A stretch of 6,407 bases of DNA from Acidimicrobiaceae bacterium. GTDB taxonomy: Bacteria > Actinomycetota > Acidimicrobiia > Acidimicrobiales > RAAP-2. Where the stretch lies: assembly GCA_003164275.1 (NCBI GenBank), contig PLSY01000118.1, positions 1,677-8,083 on the forward strand. The letters are read 5' to 3'. This document shows, one piece after another, positions 1-5,955 of the stretch (the first letter of the stretch is position 1; each line of letters begins with the position of its first letter). The notes beneath the pieces are model-generated. The model was not told the origin of the DNA. It searched no databases and was given only the letters and a program-made list of their open reading frames with translations. Position numbers and translations under genes: made by a program.

Positions 1-2454
1 TTGGATGACCTCGCTGCTAAATGAGTTGCCTGCTGAAGCGGCTACGTCGAAGTACACACCGGAGGAGGTGTAGATGGGGGAACCGACCGGATTGGACTGG
101 TATTGGACAACGTTTACCGTGCCCACCCCGGTTGCACTTGCCGAGGTCGGGCCGAGGGTCGCCAACGCTGTGCCGGTTGGGCTGTCGGATTCCCCTCGGG
201 CATTGGTTAGCGATGCCGCCGCCGAGCCGTAGTTTTGATCTCCCCCGTAGGTGGCCGTCACAGTAAAAGGGCTGGTGAGATTCGCTTCGTTGATCGCACA
301 GTTGGCGAGTCCGGTGCTCAATGCAGCGGAGCAGGTCCCACCCTGCCCATCGGAGACGGTGACGGAGCCAGTCGGCGTTGGGCCGTTCCCCGATACGAGG
401 ATGGTGTAGGTCACAGGTCCCTCATTGGCAGGATCACTAGACGGGGTGAGCACGACGTTCGCAGTGGCAGGGTTCACGGTCTCAGAGAGCGAGCCTGAGG
501 TTGCTGCGTAATAGGTGTCACCTGAATAGGAAGCAGTCACGTCGTAGGGACTGTTCTCTGCAATCTCCGAAATCGCACATCCTGCTGCACCGCTTATAAG
601 TGCGACTGTGCAATCACCGCCCTGCCCGTCTGAGACACTCACCGTGCCTGTGGGCGTCGGACCGGTCCCAGTCACCGACACCGAATAGACGACCGGACCA
701 CTCGTAGCAGGATTGGCTGAAGGGGTGATGGCCACGGTCGGGGTAACGCCAGCAATCGTCACCGTCTCGTCTGCCGTTGCGGAGAGCGCAGGTGACGAGG
801 AGTCGGTTACGGTCACGCCGAATGACGAGCTACCACTAGATGTCGGAGTTCCGGTGATGGCTCCGGTCGTGGGATCGAGGCTTAGGCCATTCGGCAAGGC
901 GCCGTTGGAGATCGACCAGGTGTACGGCCCAGTGCCTCCTGTGCCCGCCAGATTGGCGGAATATGGCTCTCCTGATGTTCCTGAGGGCAAGGACGTAGTG
1001 GTGATACCAATGGGAAGAATCGTCAGGGTGAAGTCCTGGGTGACATCGGGCGAAACGCCATTGGAGGCAGTGATCGTGATCGGGTAGCTCCCTGAGTCGT
1101 TCGGGCCGGGCACTCCTGAGATCGTTGCTGTGCCATCACCATTATCGGTGAATGTAAGGCTTGTCGGTAGAGCGCCAGTCTCGCTGATTGAGGGAACGGG
1201 ATCGCCGGTGGGTGTCCAAGTTGTAACCGCATACGTGTCCGGTAGACCCGGTATGAACGTCGCTGAGCTGGAGCTTGTAATGAATAGAGCTGGAGCGAAT
1301 GTCGACTCGACCAAGGTCTGGAGTCCCCCGCCGGACTCGTTTTCACCCACCGCAGTGCAGTCGGATGCGCTGAAGCAAGATACTCCTATGAGTGAGGCGA
1401 ACGTGCTTCCATTCGGGTTGGGACTCGGGAGAACTGTCCAGGCGGTGCCGTCCCATGACTCGACCAAAGTCTGATCGCTACCTGAGGTGTTGCTCTGCAG
1501 ACCCACTGCCGTGCAGTCGGCACCGCTAACGCAAGAGACTCCGCTAAGGCTGGAGTTGTTGCTACTCCCGCCCGGGATGGGGACGACTGTCCAGGCGGTG
1601 CCGTCCCATGACTCGATCAGAGATCCATTTGCAGTCCCGACTGCCGTGCAATCGGTGGCGCTATCGCAGGAAATGCCGTTGAGGCTGACAGTGGAGCTGC
1701 CGACTATATCGGCCCCCTGAATCACCGACCACACATTTCCATCCCAGGATTCGATCAGGGAGTCTTGTCCTCCGCCTGCAATCTTCTGGGTCCCGACTGC
1801 CGTGCAATCGGTGGCGCTCACACAGGAAACCCCTTGGAGGGTTGCATCAACGCTGCCGCTTGGATTGGGACTCGGGACGACCGACCAGGCCGTGCCGTCC
1901 CACGATTCGATCAAGGTCCTATAGCCGTTTCCACCTACCGCTGTGCAGTTAGTAGCGGTCACGCATGAGACGCCATTTAGGAAGCCGCTTACTCCGAGAC
2001 TGGGGAATACCGACCAGGTAGCGCCGTTCCACAACCACTCCGCCGTCTGAGCGTAGCCCGACACGATTTGGAAGCCCACCACCGAACAGCTCGTGGCACT
2101 CACGCATGAGACGCCGCTGAGGCCGCCGTCGAGGCTTGCGGCGTATACCGCTGACCAGGTAGACCCATCCCACGACTCGATAAGGGTATCTATGCCCATT
2201 GTGCCAACCGCCACACAGTTGGTCGCACTGAAGCAGGAGACGCCAACGAGGCTATCGGTGGATGCAGGCTCACTTGGAGGATTGGGACTCTCCGCAATCG
2301 ACCAAAGATCTGCCGCAGCACCGGCCGTCTCCGCCCTCATGCCAGTGCCAGCCAGAACGCCCACGATGCACAACAGTGAAGCCAGAGCTGCCATCCGAAT
2401 GGTGCGTACGACGACTCTGGACCCTCTCGGGTTTCCGTGTCTTATCAATCTCAT
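1..2454 (-). CDS. Large secreted protein: seven-repeat predicted beta-propeller plus Ig-like domains (3' end outside window)
   Basis: The frame is open for 818 codons from the ATG at 2454 to the left window edge, with no stop, so the C-terminus is missing. Residues 1-48 look like a long Sec signal peptide: Arg-rich n-region 1-20, hydrophobic core 21-39, and AxA sites ending at residues 46-48. C29 has no lipobox, so this is not a lipoprotein. Residues 49-388 hold seven repeats of the form GVSCxSATxCTAVG...LIESWDGTAWS, each with a Cys pair (C74/C80, C117/C123, C164/C170, C211/C217, C263/C269, C308/C314, C360/C366), read here as propeller blades. Residues 393-480 and 481-568 resemble putative-Ig (He_PIG type) domains. 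Residues 571-661 and 662-750 are two Big_3_5-like Ig domains. Residues 751-818 begin another beta-rich domain containing VGTVNVVQYQSNP. The start is supported by AAGGGG at 2461-2466, six bases upstream; Met21 has no ribosome binding site. Likely role: cell-surface or secreted binding or adhesion protein (inference). No catalytic motif is visible. Confidence 0.93.
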   Translation of the reverse strand, partial: MRLIRHGNPRGSRVVVRTIRMAALASLLCIVGVLAGTGMRAETAGAAADLWSIAESPNPPSEPASTDSLVGVSCFSATNCVAVGTMGIDTLIESWDGSTWSAVYAASLDGGLSGVSCVSATSCSVVGFQIVSGYAQTAEWLWNGATWSVFPSLGVSGFLNGVSCVTATNCTAVGGNGYRTLIESWDGTAWSVVPSPNPSGSVDATLQGVSCVSATDCTAVGTQKIAGGGQDSLIESWDGNVWSVIQGADIVGSSTVSLNGISCDSATDCTAVGTANGSLIESWDGTAWTVVPIPGGSSNNSSLSGVSCVSGADCTAVGLQSNTSGSDQTLVESWDGTAWTVLPSPNPNGSTFASLIGVSCFSASDCTAVGENESGGGLQTLVESTFAPALFITSSSSATFIPGLPDTYAVTTWTPTGDPVPSISETGALPTSLTFTDNGDGTATISGVPGPNDSGSYPITITASNGVSPDVTQDFTLTILPIGITTTSLPSGTSGEPYSANLAGTGGTGPYTWSISNGALPNGLSLDPTTGAITGTPTSSGSSSFGVTVTDSSSPALSATADETVTIAGVTPTVAITPSANPATSGPVVYSVSVTGTGPTPTGTVSVSDGQGGDCTVALISGAAGCAISEIAENSPYDVTASYSGDTYYAATSGSLSETVNPATANVVLTPSSDPANEGPVTYTILVSGNGPTPTGSVTVSDGQGGTCSAALSTGLANCAINEANLTSPFTVTATYGGDQNYGSAAASLTNARGESDSPTGTALATLGPTSASATGVGTVNVVQYQSNPVGSPIYTSSGVYFDVAASAGNSFSSEVIQ
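205..744 (-). repeat. Tandem pair of Ig-like domain repeats in the secreted protein
   Basis: Residues 571-661 and 662-750 align along their length. Both carry ITP/LTPS near the start, GPTPTGxVxVSDGQGG in the middle, and an A(S/T)Y(S/G)GDxxY ending. Each has a Cys pair eleven residues apart (C615/C626 and C708/C719), likely a disulfide. The pattern matches bacterial Ig-like domain 3 (Big_3_5 type), found as stalk modules in secreted and surface proteins. The family name is from memory of the motif. Confidence 0.8.
1303..2250 (-). repeat. Seven degenerate protein-coding repeats (propeller blades) in the secreted protein
   Basis: Repeats begin at residues 69, 112, 159, 206, 258, 303 and 355, so the period is 43-52 codons. 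The core of each is L-x-G-[VI]-S-C-x5-C-x-[AV]-V-G, followed after a variable loop by an ESWDGxxW strand. Repeat 2 is the most diverged (LWNGATW). Repeat 7 lacks the WDGxxW strand; a matching strand (LWSIAESPNP) stands alone before repeat 1 at residues 50-59. At DNA level the units are diverged except between repeats 5 and 6, which share a 31-bp perfect match. Confidence 0.9.
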
Positions 2455-2460
2455 GCCCCG

Positions 2461-2466
2461 CCCCTT
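2461..2466 (-). promoter_or_regulatory. Shine-Dalgarno site of the large secreted protein gene
   Basis: AAGGGG on the minus strand lies six bases before the ATG at 2454. It supports the first Met over Met21, which has no purine-rich site upstream. Confidence 0.5.
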
Positions 2467-2581
2467 GCCTCGGTATGAAGAGTGTCGTCAGCGATGAAGA
2501 TAGCTGGGAGTTGTTCAGATCGCTAATGCCGTGCAGAGTGGACCGATTGTGAAGGAGCGCCCAGGAGTGGCACGAACGAGT

Positions 2582-2630
2582 CGCTGGCGTGCTCCACGTT
2601 CCACCCGACTACTTCGGCAGCACTCGGTGA
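2582..2630. repeat. Copy A of a diverged intergenic repeat
   Basis: Aligned without gaps to 5802-5850, 37 of 49 bases match, including CGCTGGCGTGCTC at the start and CCACCCGACT in the middle. Both copies lie in long intergenic gaps and in the same orientation. Read on the minus strand, both give the peptide pattern EVVGWNVEHAS / EEVGWDAEHAS followed by Phe and an early stop, so they may be remnants of related coding sequence. I do not recognise the family. Confidence 0.5.
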
Positions 2631-2724
2631 CACCTGTCCAACCGTTTGACTGACGCAGATTCATGGACGAATAGGTGACACCGCCGTCACGCCTAGTGGG
2701 GGCTGCGCCGAGGCCTGTCACGCA

Positions 2725-2749
2725 ACCGGTCGATTGCGAGACGACCGGT
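2725..2749. promoter_or_regulatory. Perfect 8-bp inverted repeat (possible operator or hairpin)
   Basis: ACCGGTCG at 2725-2732 is followed after nine bases by its exact reverse complement CGACCGGT at 2742-2749. It sits 126 bases after the stop of the FxLYD-like gene and about 270 bases before the start of the secreted gene. It could be an operator for a dimeric regulator or a stem-loop in either transcript. No T-run follows on either strand, so an intrinsic terminator is less likely. Confidence 0.4.
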
Positions 2750-2810
2750 CCTATGGGTGTCGTCCTCACTGACCGATCAGCCTCTCAGCGGAACTGACTG
2801 CGGTGATCTA

Positions 2811-2827
2811 CCGACGCCAAACGTCGG
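2811..2827 (-). terminator. Small GC-rich hairpin after the FxLYD-like gene
   Basis: CCGACG and CGTCGG form a perfect 6-bp stem around a 5-base loop, 48 bases past the stop codon at 2875. There is no U-tract, which is common for actinobacterial terminators but leaves the call weak. Confidence 0.25.
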
Positions 2828-2874
2828 AGTTCATGACCGCCATGCCATTGGGCAGGCAGTCAGGCACAAATGAT

Positions 2875-3312
2875 CTACTGATCGGCTATCGCCTGAAGCG
2901 GCACACCGTCCATGCCCACCAAACACGTCTGCGGCTTGCCGGAGATGTGGGCCGACACAGACCAGTTCCATGGGACACCTGTAGTTGCGTTGGTGGGTGA
3001 CACGGAACCGGAGCCGATCGTGTTGCCCGCCGAATCCTCGACCCTGAGGTCGACATTGGCTCCAAGAACGGGGAAGTTGGTCTGCGTAGTTCCCGTGGCC
3101 GTCACCTGCTGACCATCTGACGTGCAGGCCACATCTTGCAGGGTCGAGTTGGTGCCGCCGAGGTTTTTCACCGCTAACGGCTGTGAAGCCGATCCACTGA
3201 GAAGCCCCATGATTACGGAGATGACCAGGATCAGAACAAATACAGATCCGAGCACGAGCCAGAGATTGTCCAGCCGCTTCTTCAGGACTTCTTTGCTGAC
3301 GTCCATTGCCAT
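2875..3312 (-). CDS. Membrane-anchored protein with FxLYD-like extracytoplasmic domain
   Basis: The product is 145 residues. A short basic N-terminus (KEVLKKRLDN) precedes one transmembrane helix at about residues 17-39, then a Ser-rich linker and a soluble domain (about 45-145) predicted outside the membrane by the positive-inside rule. The domain follows the FxLYD-type layout: a Cys-containing first strand (C63), VTATGTTQTNF, then NVDLRVEDSAGNTIGSGS, then TTGVPWNWSVSA and C130. C63 and C130 could form a disulfide. The ATG at 3312 is preferred over the ATG at 3306 because GGAGG at 3322-3326 stands nine bases upstream of the former. It lies 103 bases downstream of the zinc-ribbon protein gene in the same direction, so cotranscription is possible. 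Function is unknown; FxLYD proteins are generally uncharacterised envelope proteins. Confidence 0.88.
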   Translation of the reverse strand: MAMDVSKEVLKKRLDNLWLVLGSVFVLILVISVIMGLLSGSASQPLAVKNLGGTNSTLQDVACTSDGQQVTATGTTQTNFPVLGANVDLRVEDSAGNTIGSGSVSPTNATTGVPWNWSVSAHISGKPQTCLVGMDGVPLQAIADQ

Positions 3313-3321
3313 TGAGATCGG

Positions 3322-3326
3322 CCTCC
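3322..3326 (-). promoter_or_regulatory. Shine-Dalgarno site deciding the start of the FxLYD-like gene
   Basis: GGAGG on the minus strand is nine bases from the ATG at 3312 and fifteen from the alternative ATG at 3306, which favours the first start. Confidence 0.65.
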
Positions 3327-3415
3327 GATGATTGGTCTATTGCGGAGCTTGGGATAGCCAGAAGGGGGTGATCGTGCCTCGCAGGCTTATCGCCCGTCGC
3401 CGAACTGCGACCGGA

Positions 3416-4645
3416 TTACGACGATGGTGCTGTTGGCCACGTGGTCGGATCGTCGCCTTCACCGATCAAGGTCTTGCAGTTCGCCACAGTGGCAGATGCC
3501 AGCGACATCTGGCCCGCTGTTCGACCATTCTGAGTAGCGGCCACTACCGTGTTGGAAGCCGCCGTGAAGATCATCATCGGAATGCCACTGCTGATTCCGA
3601 AGTCCTCATCTATCGTCTGACCATCGTTCGTGCTCATGAAGTAGATGGCCCATCCTTCGAGAGTGGAATAGCAGACTTCGGTTGGAGATTGTGCTGGCGC
3701 CGATGACGAGCCACCGCCAGACGAGTTATTCGAAGACGAGCCGGATGGCGAGGAGCCACCGGCAGCGGCCATGCCGATTCCACCGATGACGAAGACGACG
3801 ATGAGGGCAGTCAGGATGATGCGGATCGCTGGCGTCAATTTGCCCTCGCCGCTGTAGAACTCTCGGATCTTCTGGCTCAACCCTGTGCGGGTGTCGGAGT
3901 GAGGGGCTGAGAAGTCTGAAGGCTGATCTCGCTTCCCGCTGCCGCAGACGGAGCAGAAGATGTGCGACTCCGGCATCTCGTGTCCGTTGACGCACTGGCT
4001 AGCCGTGGCATGTGCGCCTGCGGACAGGACGGTTGACGGCTCGTCCGGCGAATCGCTGCTCGTTACAGGAACGGACGCCTGGGACAGCGATCCTGCTTGA
4101 CCGGTCGAGGCAGATCTACCGCCAGTCTGCATCGACCGGCCTGAGCCGAAGTGTTCTCGGTCGACCAGGCCTGCGATGCTGATGACAACTAGGAGCAGAA
4201 GAATGGCGAACACGGCCGCCGTCATCGAGGCGGCGAAGACGTACACGACGATGACGCCGACGACGGCAGTCAGGAGGATGCGGACCTTCGGCGTCAGTCT
4301 GCCCTCTCTGCCATAGAACGCCCCGATCTTGTAGGCCACACCCGAGCGTGAGTCTGAGTGAATAGCTGAGAAGTCTGAAAGACCATCGGATCGTCCGCTG
4401 CCGCAGACGGCGCAGAAGACGCTCGACTCAGGCATCTCATGCCCCTCGGCGCACCTTCGAGCGGTGGCAACTGCGACTGCTGACCGGTGGGTTGACGGCC
4501 CCTTCGCAGAATCGCTACCAGTCGGACCTTGCACTACCGGACCCTCCGAGGGAGGTGCTGGTCTGTATTCAGGGTGCGACTCGGGTGAGTACCACTTCCC
4601 ATCGGACGCCACCCACCATCCTTCGCCCTGGCTCACATCGCTCAT
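3416..4645 (-). CDS. Membrane protein with duplicated zinc-ribbon/TM module and exported C-terminal domain
   Basis: The product is 409 residues. The N-terminus (about 9-24) has the aromatic WWVASDGKWYSPESHP motif seen in actinobacterial membrane proteins. Two zinc-ribbon-like modules follow: C65-x3-H69-x8-C78-x2-C81 and C218-x3-H222-x8-C231-x2-C234. Both sit in a GHEMPES...FC.VCGSG context and are followed by SDFSA.HSD, FY..EG.LTP and a hydrophobic segment. Hydrophobic stretches are about 122-160 (long enough for two helices) and 275-297. A Gly/Ser-rich linker (297-316) leads to a C-terminal domain (317-409) with C325 and C390, possibly disulfide-bonded outside the cell. With two passes after the first module, both ribbons are cytoplasmic and the tail is outside. 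GAGAGG at 4655-4660 stands nine bases before the ATG. Role unknown; zinc ribbons suggest protein or nucleic-acid contact rather than catalysis. Confidence 0.92.
   Translation of the reverse strand: MSDVSQGEGWWVASDGKWYSPESHPEYRPAPPSEGPVVQGPTGSDSAKGPSTHRSAVAVATARRCAEGHEMPESSVFCAVCGSGRSDGLSDFSAIHSDSRSGVAYKIGAFYGREGRLTPKVRILLTAVVGVIVVYVFAASMTAAVFAILLLLVVISIAGLVDREHFGSGRSMQTGGRSASTGQAGSLSQASVPVTSSDSPDEPSTVLSAGAHATASQCVNGHEMPESHIFCSVCGSGKRDQPSDFSAPHSDTRTGLSQKIREFYSGEGKLTPAIRIILTALIVVFVIGGIGMAAAGGSSPSGSSSNNSSGGGSSSAPAQSPTEVCYSTLEGWAIYFMSTNDGQTIDEDFGISSGIPMMIFTAASNTVVAATQNGRTAGQMSLASATVANCKTLIGEGDDPTTWPTAPSS
3785..3997 (-). repeat. Second copy of the zinc-ribbon/TM module
   Basis: Residues 217-287 align without gaps to residues 64-134 with an offset of 153, at about 42 identities in 70 positions. 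All four putative metal ligands are kept. The similarity extends weakly upstream to a PST..SA.A.ATA stretch (203-216 against 50-63), so the duplicated unit is about 85 residues. Confidence 0.85.
4244..4456 (-). repeat. First copy of the zinc-ribbon/TM module
   Basis: Residues 64-134 hold ligands C65, H69, C78 and C81 and the start of the first hydrophobic segment. Unlike the second copy, the hydrophobic run continues to about residue 160 through a block with no counterpart in copy two, which would bring the chain back to the cytoplasm. Confidence 0.85.
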
Positions 4646-4654
4646 TGAGACCCG

Positions 4655-4660
4655 CCTCTC
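4655..4660 (-). promoter_or_regulatory. Shine-Dalgarno site of the zinc-ribbon protein gene
   Basis: GAGAGG on the minus strand lies nine bases before the ATG at 4645 and supports that start. Confidence 0.55.
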
Positions 4661-4828
4661 GTGCTGCCTGCATCAGACAGACGAGTTCTGTATCGACGGC
4701 CTACTCTCGCAACTGAAGCTGGCCTTGTTGTTGTTCGGGGCGAGGTCACCAGCGTGATGCTCGACGGGGTCGGCACCACCCCGCTCCTGGCGACGTGGTT
4801 CGCCCGTCAGCGCACCTTGCTCTGTCGA

Positions 4829-5008
4829 CTATGACGAACTCTGTCCGTCGCTAACCCTTGCTGCTAGTTGGCGTAGTTCGACTGGCGCCTTGACGGCGAC
4901 GGATGGGTAAGCAAGCCGATCGTCCCCCACGGCGTCAAGAGCGGCATTCAACCGGTCGATCGCCCGAACGAGTTCGTGAGACGCCTTCTCCACCTCTTGC
5001 ATCGGCAC
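4829..5008 (-). CDS. Small hypothetical protein, 59 residues, GTG start
   Basis: The frame runs from GTG at 5008 to TAG at 4829-4831. A strong GGAGGAA sits at 5016-5022, seven bases before the GTG; the ATG two codons later would have a 13-base spacer, so GTG is preferred. The product begins MPMQEVEKASHELVRAID and is predicted to be mostly one or two amphipathic helices (about 3-28 and 42-54) with an Asp/Arg-rich middle and a Ser-rich tail. No signal peptide, membrane helix or Cys is present. Codon choice is compatible with the neighbours. It lies 132 bases after the 135-residue gene and 183 bases before the zinc-ribbon gene, all on the minus strand. I do not recognise the family. The main support is the ribosome binding site and an uninterrupted, ordinary composition. 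Confidence 0.6.
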   Translation of the reverse strand: MPMQEVEKASHELVRAIDRLNAALDAVGDDRLAYPSVAVKAPVELRQLAARVSDGQSSS

Positions 5009-5015
5009 TACGTGC

Positions 5016-5022
5016 TTCCTCC
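5016..5022 (-). promoter_or_regulatory. Strong Shine-Dalgarno site deciding the GTG start of the 59-residue gene
   Basis: GGAGGAA on the minus strand is the best ribosome binding site in the window. Its spacing of seven bases to GTG at 5008 against thirteen to ATG at 5002 picks the GTG. Confidence 0.6.
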
Positions 5023-5058
5023 GTGTTCTTATCCGCTCGGCAGGTCAAGCGGTGGGAC

Positions 5059-5086
5059 GCCCCCAACACGACGGTGTGCCGGGGGC
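5059..5086 (-). terminator. GC-rich hairpin downstream of the 135-residue gene
   Basis: GCCCCC (5059-5064) pairs with GGGGGC (5081-5086), and an inner ACAC/GTGT stem (5066-5069 with 5074-5077) closes a four-base loop. It lies about 55 bases past the stop of the 135-residue gene and before the ribosome binding site of the 59-residue gene. It could end transcription of the former or lie in the leader of the latter. There is no U-tract. Confidence 0.4.
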
Positions 5087-5140
5087 ATCGACGTAAGCAT
5101 CGGCCAAGTTGTCCGGCATCGATAGGGGACTTAGGTCACT

Positions 5141-5548
5141 TCAACTACGCAACGCCTGCCTGATGCGGTCGTCCCGTATCCGCTTGACCTCGTCAACCAT
5201 CGTCACGGCCTGGGCGATCTTCAAGTCGAGGGTGCCGTCGTCGGCCTGGGCGACATCGTCGCTGAATCCTTCGTAAAGCTCGCCAAGCGCAACGAAGACG
5301 TTGACGATCGATCCCACGTACTCAGCGTGTTGCGCCTCGGGTGCAGGATGCGTGAGCAGCCAGATCTCAACTCCCTGCACAACGGCGCTCAAGTCGATGA
5401 GTTCCGCCACCGGGTTGGGCGCCGTGCCGGACTGGATGTCCTGCACGATGTCGCAGCAGTCTGACAAGGCGTAGAAGATCGGTTCACCTTCGAGATACCA
5501 GACTGCGAGCGGGTCCGAGGCAACCCCTTCACCCGCAGCACCCGCCAT
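5141..5548 (-). CDS. Hypothetical soluble helical protein, 135 residues
   Basis: I do not recognise this family. The product is acidic and looks mostly alpha-helical, with no signal peptide or membrane segment. Two adjacent cysteines (C31, C32) lie in a helix reading FYALSDCCDIVQDI. The middle (51-66) and 77-95 are hydrophobic-patterned helices, and the end (108-135) is a charged helix with VDEVKRIRDDRIRQAL. The start is fixed closely: a stop codon (TGA) lies two codons upstream of the ATG at 5548, and no Shine-Dalgarno site precedes it. A TANNNT box at exactly -12 to -7 from the ATG suggests a leaderless transcript. The next gene downstream on the same strand is the 59-residue one. Confidence 0.85.
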   Translation of the reverse strand: MAGAAGEGVASDPLAVWYLEGEPIFYALSDCCDIVQDIQSGTAPNPVAELIDLSAVVQGVEIWLLTHPAPEAQHAEYVGSIVNVFVALGELYEGFSDDVAQADDGTLDLKIAQAVTMVDEVKRIRDDRIRQALRS

Positions 5549-5554
5549 AGATCA

Positions 5555-5584
5555 AACGTACTACTGGCATCGCCATGGAGTCAT
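5555..5584 (-). promoter_or_regulatory. Candidate leaderless promoter of the 135-residue gene
   Basis: On the minus strand TACGTT (5555-5560) fits the actinobacterial -10 pattern TANNNT, and ATGACT (5579-5584) is a partial -35 match, separated by 18 bases. If the -10 is used, transcription would begin at the A of the ATG at 5548. This explains the missing ribosome binding site. Found by eye only. Confidence 0.45.
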
Positions 5585-5801
5585 CTGTGTGCACGAGCGG
5601 TTGCCTCACTTGTGCAGTTCGAGGCGAGGTTCCAACTTCATCGGCGTCGCCATCACTCCACGACGAGTCCGCTGCGTGCGGCTGCGGTGTCGTACCGATT
5701 GCCCATACCCCGGACCTGATGTACTAGCCGCCAGAGTGCCGATTGCCACTTCGAGATCCGGCCATCCTCGGCCAACTACTCGCCGGGTTCAGCGAACCGC
5801 C

Positions 5802-5850
5802 CGCTGGCGTGCTCTGCATCCCACCCGACTTCCTCGACGGTCCGCTGTGA
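5802..5850. repeat. Copy B of a diverged intergenic repeat
   Basis: This is the partner of 2582-2630, with 37 of 49 matching bases in the same orientation. On the minus strand it reads TVEEVGWDAEHASGRF and stops at 5776-5778. The conserved peptide pattern and high third-position GC hint at a decayed or very short coding sequence. Confidence 0.5.
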
Positions 5851-5955
5851 CCCGCATCGACTCGTAAGGTTGACGCTGGATGTGCGGCGATTCCGTGAGA
5901 GGTGCGCTGCTCTCGGAGGGATCGATCCAACTCGGCCTGATCCCTTAGGCGCCAT

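Larger units (their letters stand above)
2455..2874. other. 420-base intergenic region with inverted repeats and one copy of a diverged repeat
   Basis: I see no convincing gene here. An 84-codon minus frame at 2515-2769 has no ribosome binding site and a low-complexity Arg/Thr/Ser-rich product. The gap separates two co-oriented minus-strand genes and so should hold the terminator of the FxLYD-like gene and the promoter of the secreted protein. It contains a hairpin at 2811-2827, a perfect 8-bp inverted repeat at 2725-2749, and at 2582-2630 a sequence about 75% identical to 5802-5850. No clear -35/-10 pair for the secreted gene could be picked by eye. Confidence 0.6.

Noticed and set aside
713..1720. 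Plus-strand open frames opposite the secreted protein gene
   Set aside because: They are antisense to a long open frame with clear domain repeats, lack ribosome binding sites, and their products mirror the repeats on the other strand.
1303..2250. Regularly spaced similar segments resembling a CRISPR or tandem repeat array
   Set aside because: The spacing is uneven (43-52 codons), the units differ at many bases, and all are in one open minus-strand frame with conserved protein motifs, so they are coding repeats.
2367..2369. Cys29 in the signal peptide as a lipoprotein site
   Set aside because: The residues before it are SLL, without the small residue (Gly, Ala or Ser) needed directly before a lipobox Cys, and an ordinary AxA cleavage region follows at 44-48.
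2515..2769. 84-codon minus-strand frame in the intergenic gap
   Set aside because: No Shine-Dalgarno site, Arg/Thr/Ser-rich product without motifs, and it crosses the inverted repeat and copy A of the intergenic repeat in another frame.
4903..5163. 86-codon plus-strand frame
   Set aside because: Its product is Arg/Pro/Ser-rich and it runs antisense to the better-supported 59-residue gene with the GGAGGAA site.
5589..5867. 92-codon plus-strand frame with GGAG eight bases before a GTG
   Set aside because: The ribosome site is passable but the product is very Arg-rich with scattered Cys and Pro, typical of non-coding high-GC frames, and shows no domain pattern. A homology hit would reverse this.
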